Assembly: GCA_020064725.1 (NCBI GenBank)
Contig: JAGTWJ010000002.1
Coordinates: forward strand, 2,108,001 to 2,172,000
Source of the DNA: Drechslerella dactyloides
Lineage: Eukaryota > Ascomycota > Orbiliomycetes > Orbiliales > Orbiliaceae
DNA length: 64,000 nt
Direction of reading: 5' to 3'
The notes beneath the pieces are model-generated. The model did no database searches and was not told the origin of the DNA. It was given only the letters and a program-made list of their open reading frames with translations. The translations under genes were made by a program, and so were the position numbers. This document shows positions 56,234-64,000 of this stretch, one piece after another. Numbering within the stretch: the stretch's first letter is position 1; every line of letters begins with the position of its first letter.

Positions 56234-58729
56234 CGATCCACCTGCAAGGATGGCTTGCTTGGATGTTGATTCAATTCGATTTCGGACGTCTCTGGCAAGG
56301 CGTTCGGATATATATGCCTGCCTACCAGCGCTGGAGCTAAGCTGCAAAAGCCGACTGCAGCGAGAAAACCTGTCGCCCGGCCGTGCGAAGCGCAAAAACG
56401 TCTCGATCCAGGGACAGCCTTAATCGGTGTTCCAAGTCTACTACGTCCAGAGCCGTCGCGGGCGATCCCACCCAAAGAAATTTAAAATGGTTTGCGCAGG
56501 ATGGTGGGGTGATTTTCTTCAAAGCCGCAGCTGCAATCTTGACAGCGAGAGCGAACGATGGAAGAGCAGCATCTATAAAGTAGATAGGCTCTTTGATGAC
56601 GGACTATAGTAGAGGTGGTGGATGCATATAATCGATCTGGAGGGATGGGGGGAGGCCGGGAAGCTGGATGCGATCCCACCAGGCGGCTTTTATACTTTGC
56701 CTGCAACGCCATCCACCCTTCCTAGCCTTCCATCGATCAGATAAAACGGCCGGCCTGGACAAACACCCTCCCTCCATAACTCACATGAGCCCAACGGTCA
56801 GGATCCAGCCCTTCGGCCTTCGCTCGCTCTCTCGCTCGGTCGTCCGCAAAATCCGACTCTGCCCACGTTCCAGCGAGTGCGCCTTGCCAGATAAACTTCA
56901 AAAAAGTCAACCAAAGAAGGTATCCTCCAGCAGGATTCGATTCGCTCTCTCTGTGGTTATCTTATCTTGATCCAAACCCAAATCTTATCTATCGGATCTG
57001 CGATATTTAATATTCCCTTCCACGGGGAACAGTCTATTCGATAGAGTACGAAATCCTTTCATACCATCGGCGATTAAATTACTGCGAGTATAGGTATATC
57101 GGCCTGCCAGGGCGCAAGTGTTATATGATACGATATAATATAGCTAAGTACCTAACGTCTGTGCCGAGGCACGGGGCCCAGATTCGTAACCACATTTGAC
57201 ATGACACAAGATCCAGCGACTACCAACGCGACAGATCGTGCCTGAAACCCACAAATTTAAACTTGACGCTTTTAATCATCATGATTGTTAATCCCCGGCG
57301 CCGGCTGCTCTACGCCGCCAGCGTACGTTTAAATTTTATCTCCACATTTGTCTCTGCGATATCACATATTATACGAGGGTATAAGGAAAGTCACAGCAGC
57401 TCTGAGAACACTACCAGCGATACCACCACATCACTAGTGCCACAATTAATTCTAAGAAATACACTCGATCGTTTTGGGGGTATGTATTCACTCTCGACTG
57501 CGATCAATTCCGCGGACTCGTCTATTTCTACGCCAGACCCTGCCACCGGCCACTACCACCACGCGACATGCGACATGCCTGCAATCATCGTGATAATTCC
57601 AATTACTAAGTAAATATATCCCACCGCGCATGCTTACGAACAATTATACTTATAGCACACCCGCATCGACTTCCTTATAAACAATAAGCTTACTTCATCA
57701 CTCGGATCGTGCCGTCTGAAGATACTTATATAAGTATCAACATGAAATATTTATATAGATTATAAGTATTGATCGAGTTATCGCTCGTACCCGTATACGC
57801 GTAAGATTGCGCACAAAACTCAGCCGGCCAGCAGACCTCCCGGTTCGAGACAACAATCGCTATATTAAGTCCACGCAACATGAACTCGTACTTCAAACAT
57901 CTGCACACGCCCCTGCATGTATATATCTGTATACATACGCTGTAGACATCGATGCATACCGACAGAAAAACACATAGAGACGTCAACTAGATCATGTATC
58001 ACCGTATTCGTCGAACGTGCGTACGTAACAATAGTATATTGTTCAACTTATAAAATGTCGGACGTATGGTATACCTCGGCGTTAAGAGTCGTAATTAATC
58101 GATGCCAGCATGCCATGCGACGTGCGTGCGTACGTTAGACACCCGCTCTTCCCTCCCCAGACGAAAGGAATAGGGAGCAGGAAAGGGAAAAAAGGAGTGG
58201 GGCGCTGATCACAGGGCCCAGGCCGCCCGTTTTTTGCCACCTGCGCCGGCAAACACACATCACGCCACGGTCACGTGACGGCCACAACGTCGACGTCGAC
58301 GGCACGCCATATGCACACCTGACGACGGTCCTTGAAATTGAAGTATCGTGTCATTCGACCGGTGTAGGGTTTTTCTCAGTGGTGTCCCCTTGGTCGGAGT
58401 CGGTAATACACTCCGGCGCGTCCTGTATTTGCCAGCAGCGTTCATTGAGCACCCTTTCAACCACTTGGTATATCCGTCGCCAGGCTGGTTAGTGTCGAGA
58501 CTGCGATATATCATTGATAACAGCGATGATATATATATATATCGAAAACAGCAACCCTGAAAACTCCGTAACTCCAATATCTAGCATATCGATAGCGCAC
58601 CTCACCTCGCTCAGATACACAAGCCTCAACCACCAATCCACTCGATCCGTCGACGTCCCAGCCCAGCACGCGCACGTATATCCAGGGCAGTGCAGTGCAG
58701 TGCAATATGATACACGCGTCGACCGAAGT

Positions 58730-59788
58730 CTACTCGTCGTCCGCCGGCATCTCGTCGTCAATGTACCGCACCAGGTTTATCCGCATCTCCGTCGTATCGT
58801 GTCCGCGCAGCACGTCGCTCACAAAGTGCGCGTCCACCTGCATCTGGACCTGTATTCCGCCCCACATGATCCGTTAGCATCATTGCGTAGTCTCGCTGTT
58901 TCGGTGTAAATTCGGTGTCTGCGCGTATTGGACGCTCACCATCTCCAGAGACCCCCGAATCACCCCGCATAGCATGTTCGAGTACCATAGCTCCACCTGC
59001 GCCTTGCCGTCGTCCGGCAGCTCGACAAAGTCCGCCAGCGGGTTTTCGTCAAACAGCAGCGAGAACTGCTTGTTGTCCGAGCTCCAATTGGCGATTGTCG
59101 GCGTGATGTTCAGAAACATCTTGAAGCCCACCTACACCGTCCATCCATCCATTCATCTAAGCATCAGCCAACATGTCCACGACCACATCCGCATTTACAA
59201 CGGCCCCGAAACAAACGCGCACCGTCGAAGACGGGAGGAATATAACAGGTGCACACCTTCGATATGACGTCCGCCGTATCTCGAAAGTTCGCACACTTCT
59301 GCTGCATGTTGCTCTTCGCCAGAAAGTCCTCTATCAGGCGCAAGCCAATGTTATACCCCATCTTGTCCAGCTGCTTGTTGACCTCCGCGTAGTCGCCGTC
59401 GAGGTCCTTGCACAGCTGCGCGACCACAGACCCGTACGTCAACGTGACCAGTTCGGCATTCTACCCGTCCGCCCGCCCGTCCGTCCATACATACAGTTAG
59501 CCCATCCGGCTGCAATAGTATCGTCGGGCATGCATGCACATGCGGATATGTAAATGTACGCGCGTGTGCGCATTCCAATCGACGCGGTGGGAATGGCCGC
59601 CCAGCCGAGCGGGGTGGGGGAGGGAGTGAAGGAGGGAGGTGCACGAACGATCTTATCGGTCCTAGCCTTCCAGACCCTACGGGTGGGCCGCAGCCTCGAG
59701 TTAGCGAACGCGGGTTCCTGCTGCCGGGGTGGTGATAGTGTATGCGTACGTACTCTTCGCCGAGACGAGCTCGGCTTGTAGACGACAT
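58730..59788 (-). CDS. bet3: TRAPP complex subunit Bet3 (TRAPPC3)
   Basis: Core subunit of the TRAPP tethering complexes that activate Ypt1/Rab1 in ER-Golgi traffic. Exons (descending): 59754-59788, 59649-59676, 59257-59460, 58940-59131, 58730-58849; 192 residues, the family's normal length. The order is SSTSRARLGEEVWKARTDKI, NAELVTLTYGSVVAQLCKDL, EVNKQLDKMGYNIGLRLIED, FLAKSNMQQKCANFRDTADV, VGFKMFLNITPTIANWSSDN, DENPLADFVELPDD, SNMLCGVIRGSLEM, and the C-terminus YIDDEMPADDE. Cys at about 77 falls where other Bet3 proteins carry an acylated Cys. The first two exons are tiny (35 and 28 bases) but fit phase exactly. Head to head with the U5 WD40 gene. Confidence 0.95.
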
Positions 59789-60250
59789 TGCTCGTGAGCC
59801 GGTCGTTCGCTTGTATTTGCGTGCGTGCGCGGTCGTCGTCGACCGATAGCTTCGCTATGGGTTGTTCGGGCTCTGCGCGGTTTGTTCGAGCTCGAGCTGC
59901 TCGTGTCGGGCGGTGGTTTCTGACGATAGGCCGAGCTACCTGCTAGCTATCGGCCGTGGATCCGATGGTGTCGTCGGCGGACGTTTCGATGCGTGCTGGA
60001 GAAAGTGCAGGCTGGCTACAAGCTGCAAGCGAGAGCGTGAAGCTGGGTGCTTGGTAGCTGTGTCTTGGCAGTGATCCTGGTGGGTGCCCGGTGCGCGCCT
60101 CATCGAAAAAACCGCCGGGCTATCAAGCTGTGGCGGTACGCATACGCTTCTTCACATCACATCGCCACGCGAGACAACCGCGCCGACACGTCCGGACAGT
60201 ACTACACGTTCACGATTCGCATTCCGCCGCTATCGCTAGAGCTCGCAGCC
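59789..60250. other. bidirectional promoter, bet3 / U5-40K genes
   Basis: 462 bases between the divergent start codons. No other coding signal. It must contain both promoters. Confidence 0.5.
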
Positions 60251-61752
60251 ATGTCGACGGATAAGAGGAAAGCGCCGAACGACGACAGCGCCTTTCTGTC
60301 GACCGCGAACCAGCTCGTCAAGCGACAAAAGTCGGTTCCGAGAGATACGGGCAATGCCGTCGCGATCGCGAGCTCGTCGTCGTCGACGGGCGGGGCGCTC
60401 ATCAAAGCTGTAAGAGATGCCGTGCCATCCATCCGGTCAATTGCATCGATGAAGATAGCCATAGCGCATGGGCTAACTCGTGACTTCTCGAACCGCAGAT
60501 TCCTCGGACGAGCGCGTTACAGGCTCCGATAATGGAGCTCGCCGGCCACTCGGTATGTCGCGTTACGATATGATCACTCTGATGGCCAGCCGGCTGACGG
60601 ATCGTAGGGAGAAGTTTTCGCCGTCAGATTCGACCCGACCGGCGAACACATCGCATCCGGATCATTCGACCGCAGCGTCCGTACGTGCCTTTACACCCTC
60701 CACATACCGCGATACCAGCCTCTAACCAGTCACTCACAGTGCTATGGAACACGTACGGCGAATGCCAGAACTACGGGCAGATAAACGGCCACAAGGGCGC
60801 CATCCTCGATCTACAATGGTCGCGAGACGGCCGGAGTATCTACACCGCGACGACCGACTCGCTGGTCGCCGACTGGGACGTCGAGACGGGGCAGCGAATC
60901 AGACGGCATACCGGCCATGAGGACATTGTCAATGCCATCGAGATATCGCGGAGAGGAGCGGAGGTCATCATCAGCGGCAGCGACGACGGGACGATAGGCG
61001 TGTGGGATCCGAGGATGAAAGAGGCGGTGGATTACTTGGAGACCAACTTCCCGATAACCGCGGTCGCCATTGGCGAGACCGGGACGGAGATATATACTGG
61101 TGGGATCGAGAACGATATCAAGGTGGGTCGAAAATCAAGATCGGAGAGATATATAAATCGCGCGTGCGTGCTGACGAGATGGGGGAATATATTAGGTCTG
61201 GGACCTGAGGAAGAAGTCTGTGGTAAACTATCTGCGCGGCCATACGGACACCATCACGTCGTTAAGCGTATCGCCAGACGGGCAGTCGCTGCTGTCGAAT
61301 TCAATGGACTCGACGGTCCGGACATGGGACATCCGGCCCTTCGCGGCTGCCGACCGTTCTCTGAATACATTCGACGGCGCGCCGTTCGGGCTCGAGAAGA
61401 ATCTGATACGCGCGAGCTGGTCGCCGAAGGGCGACAAGATCGCTGCGGGCAGCGGCGACCGTACTGTGGTAAGTGTATCCACACGCCAGTTGATGTCTTT
61501 TATAGATGCGGGCTATGCTGACTGGCGTTCTCTCAGTGCGTGTGGGATTCCGAATCGAAGAAGCTTCTGTACAAGCTCCCCGGACACAAGGGCACGGTCA
61601 ACGACGTCCGGTTCATGCCTGGGACGGAACCGATCGGTAAGTGGCCCACCCGCAAACAGCAGACGGCCTAGCCGAACCCCACCTAACCTTTAGTTGCAGT
61701 TGTGTCCGCATCGTCTGATAGAAATCTGCTCCTGGGGGAGCTGGGCAAGTAG
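60251..61752 (+). CDS. U5 snRNP WD40-repeat protein (SNRNP40/Spf38/Cwf17 family)
   Basis: Spliceosomal WD40 propeller that binds Prp8 in U5 snRNP. Exons: 60251-60409, 60499-60552, 60608-60680, 60740-61122, 61196-61468, 61537-61636, 61700-61752; 364 residues. A charged N-terminus (MSTDKRKAPNDDSAFL) leads to IPRTSALQAPIMELAGHSGE. Seven repeats follow, with GH and WD-type signatures: IASGSFDRSVLLWNTYG, GHKGAILDLQWS, ADWDVETGQRIRRHTGHEDI, SGSDDGTIGVWDPR, DIKVWDLRKKSVVNYLRGHT, SMDSTVRTWDIRP, AAGSGDRTVCVWD, YKLPGHKGTVNDVRF, and VVSASSDRNLLLGELGK. Placement in the U5-40K subfamily rests on the APIMELAGHSGEVF start and the ENDIKVWDLR block. All junctions keep phase. Confidence 0.9.
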
Positions 61753-63313
61753 TCATTTCGAGGCCCGCACCGATTGACGTGATGGCAGGCTCGAGGGGGG
61801 ACGCGATAGTATACCCACATTACGGATATAATATACACTATAAATACAATTTGTTCCCGACCGGATCTCCAATCTGGCTATCCAACGCGTGTTGACGATG
61901 AAGCTTTCGTGGTGAGGTTTTGGCGATGCCGGCGACGCGACCGAGCCAATGGAGCCGCGGCAGTCGGAAAAAGTGGCAGGCGCATCCAATCACCGCCTGC
62001 CCCGCCGCTGTTGCGCCTGTCCTCTTCGGCAGGGACACGCCGTTTCGCGGCCCCACAGACCTCCCCGACAAACCTCCCCATGACGGCTTCTGATGACCGG
62101 CCACTGTTTCCAGGGGCTGCGACCGCCCCTCAGAGTGCCGTGCCCTGCCTCGCACCAGGCCCTCAGGACAACATGAAACGGTTATGCAGTCCCTGTGTAT
62201 TCCCCATCCGGCCGGCTTTTCGCAACGTGAGACTCCTTTGCTTTTCCCACAACCACGTTTTAGGGCTTTCCCCATACGCACAGGAACACGCACGGCGCTG
62301 CATCCCCGCCGGCCGTGCTCGTTCTCCTGAGGGAAGGAAAAGCCCTCACGAGTCAATCAATGGAGAACGGGGTCCGTTGCGACGAGGAGAGCATCCTTAG
62401 GAGCGGCCGGCGACCGCGTCGAGAGACTTATCCAGACAGTTGACGGCTCCTTTTCATATCCCTCCCCCGTGTGCGATCTCCCATTGCTTGCGATCCTGCC
62501 GTTCGATATGGCCGCTCGGGCACCCGTTGCGTCGTCTACTGCTACCGTTCCCTTCTGCTTCCGGACGGCATCGCACTGAACCGGAGAGTTCAGCGAGCAG
62601 GTCTCTCGTCGTTTCCTTTCTTCCAACAGCCGCAGCGTGGTTTCGTCCTCCCCCCGCACCAGCCGGTCGTCCTCCTCACTCGTCGTCACCCAGTCCGTCG
62701 CCGCGATGCAACAGACGTTTGCATTCTGAGGCTGTGATACTATTCTTGCGGTTTTACACCAATTTAGGAGGTGGTCGTAGTTAGCCTAACCTTCAAGACA
62801 GTACTTTCGTTCATGTTGGCAGTTGGCTCTTGCAACCATCCTTCCAAAGCTGTTCCGTTCATCCAACCTCGACTCTAGGGAGACGGCCCACGGATACGAA
62901 GATCGACCATCGGGGAGGAAGAATCGCCAATGCTCTGAAAGATTGAGCAGTTCGTACGTACGGGTCGAGTCCGTCATTCTCCAGTCTGCTGCGGGTCTTG
63001 CAGACATCCATTCTTTCGACGTCGAATCTACATTCGCTTCATATTCACCACCTGTTCGACGCCTACGACGACGACGACGATACTAAGGGGGCATTGCGCA
63101 CCGCTGGGCGTTCGCACAATCTCCATTCTCCAGGGCCGGCCGGGACGACGTTTGCAGGCCGCTCGTTATACACACACTCGTTACACCGACTTCGGGTTCG
63201 GTATCGGTTTGGATTCCGCGCGGGCGTAATTCCTGGGCCTTCCCAGTGAGCCTGCTCGGACATCGAATGTCCATTCACTACAGATAGCACCGGTTGCAGA
63301 AAAAGTTACAACG
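61753..63313. other. intergenic region
   Basis: Between the U5-40K gene and the membrane-protein gene at the right edge, both on the plus strand. The minus-strand frame at 61838-62356 has no recognisable content. Overlapping frames in all phases suggest compositional effects. Confidence 0.45.
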
Positions 63314-64000
63314 ATGACGACAGAGCGAGAGAGAGCGCGGGAACAGCGGCGCTCGCGCACGCGGTCACTGAACTACACGCTGCCCAGCATACCGACATCG
63401 CCGCTGTCGCCGCTTTCATGGCAGCCTTGGGAGCGGCCGGGGTCTCCGGACACGGATTTCTCGCGGCAGAGCTTCAGCTCTTCGCAGGGTTCGAGGCGGC
63501 CCTCGCTGGAGGTTATAGCGGCGCGGCGGGCGAGCTCGCCGCCGATGGTAGGGCCTAAATCGCCTGATGTGCCGCCAACGATGCCCACGATTGCGGAGAT
63601 CATTGACCCGCCGCCGGAGGGCGACACGGAACGGCCAGAGTTCCCGGCGATTCAGCCGGTGATCGCAGAGTCGATACGAAGGAGCTCGCGTTCGCGGTCG
63701 AGGCGGAGTGCTGGGGCGCGCTCGTCGACGGGGAGGGCTACTACGCCTATTGCGGCGGCCCAGGAAGCGAGCAGGAGCGGCAGCTCATCGACGATGCTCT
63801 CGCTCAAGGAAATAGCGCAGATGTGGACCAGCCAGTCGAAGCTGAAGACAAGAGTCGCAATTCTTGCAGTCTGGACGGTGGTCTTTGTTCTCGTTTTGAC
63901 GATATGTAAGCATACACCCCCTACACCGTCACCTACAGCTACCTGTCGCGAGCAGCAGCTATAAAACAACATAATGAGCTAACGTGCGATCCGTCAAACC
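63314..64000 (+). CDS. single-pass membrane protein, N-terminal part (runs off the window)
   Basis: Begins MTTERERAREQRRSRTRSLN. About 175 residues of Ser/Pro/Arg-rich, probably cytoplasmic sequence follow (SLNYTLPSIPTSPLSPLSWQ, PTMPTIAEIIDPPPEG). The hydrophobic segment VAILAVWTVVFVLVLTI is at about 181-198, preceded by Arg and Lys as for a membrane anchor with a cytosolic N-terminus. The continuous frame stops at 63964, but a good GTAAGC donor at 63906, right after the hydrophobic segment, suggests an intron and a further exon beyond the window edge. I therefore treat it as partial. The family is not recognised. A tail-anchored protein ending at 63964 is the alternative. Confidence 0.6.

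Larger units (their letters stand above)
52840..58729. other. 5.9 kb gene-free region upstream of somA
   Basis: No gene recognised on either strand. 53-55 kb is purine-rich on the plus strand with overlapping frames in all phases, consistent with low complexity. Simple repeats include TGGA/TTGA units at 54366-54440, TGTC units near 55806 and CGTA units near 55870, plus a perfect hairpin at 56209. The somA-proximal half probably holds a long promoter and leader for somA. The distal part is the 3' flank of bet3. Confidence 0.55.

Noticed and set aside
1..64000. tRNA, rRNA and CRISPR features
   Set aside because: No A-box/B-box pair with a cloverleaf, no conserved rRNA segment and no regularly spaced direct-repeat array were seen by eye; a tRNAscan/Infernal run would settle the RNA genes.

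Overview
The window is nuclear DNA from a filamentous ascomycete (Pezizomycotina). Short introns of about 55-140 bases with CTAAC/CTGAC-type branch sites interrupt most genes. The gene set is typically fungal: a Sln1-type histidine kinase, a SomA/Flo8 regulator, a TinC-like coiled-coil protein and a Zn(II)2Cys6 factor. TinC and SomA suggest Eurotiomycetes, but the sequence alone does not settle the species. I reconstructed gene models by hand from splice sites, phase and family conservation. In every multi-exon model that lies wholly inside the window, the coding lengths sum to a multiple of three.

Layout. 1-4.2 kb: no gene seen. 4.5-5.7 kb (+): secreted Pro/Thr/Ser-rich wall-type protein. 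7.0-10.8 kb (-): Sln1-type hybrid histidine kinase. 13.2-14.6 kb (-): quinone oxidoreductase. 15.4-17.9 kb (+): TM9/EMP70 membrane protein. 19.1 kb (+): 45-residue mini-protein. 20.9-22.7 kb (-): Tgl2-type lipase, head to head with a TinC/ADIP coiled-coil protein (22.9-24.7 kb, +). 25.6-27.4 kb (-): arrestin-type trafficking adaptor with a PPTY motif. 29.0-31.6 kb (+): Rieske/AIF oxidoreductase. 31.9-33.6 kb (+): unrecognised 492-residue protein. 33.9-35.0 kb (-): Rrp7, head to head with a Laa2/aftiphilin-like protein (35.2-36.6 kb, +). 37.5-38.9 kb (-): cyclophilin-RRM (PPIL4/Cyp6). 38.9-44.5 kb: gene-free, littered with copies of a short palindromic element. 44.6-46.4 kb (+): Zn2Cys6 factor. 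47.6-48.0 kb (+): mitochondrial ribosomal protein mL41. 49.8-52.8 kb (-): SomA/Flo8-type LisH regulator with a very long gene-free upstream region (52.8-58.7 kb). 58.7-59.8 kb (-): Bet3/TRAPPC3. 60.3-61.8 kb (+): U5 snRNP WD40 protein. 63.3 kb to the end (+): first part of a single-pass membrane protein.

The genes are mostly independent housekeeping and signalling genes, not one pathway or cluster. Recurrent themes are membrane traffic (TM9, arrestin adaptor, Laa2-like, Bet3), RNA processing (Rrp7, PPIL4, U5-40K) and signalling (Sln1, SomA, Zn2Cys6). No biosynthetic cluster, CRISPR array, rRNA or tRNA was recognised.

The most unusual signals are structural. The lipase nucleophile motif GHSMGG can be recovered only through consecutive 10-base and 2-base exons. 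The Sln1 gene has a 13-base exon inside its first membrane segment. The TM9 gene needs a GC-AG intron. A dispersed short inverted-repeat element with core TAGTCTCGGGGAC is confined to the gene-poor intervals.
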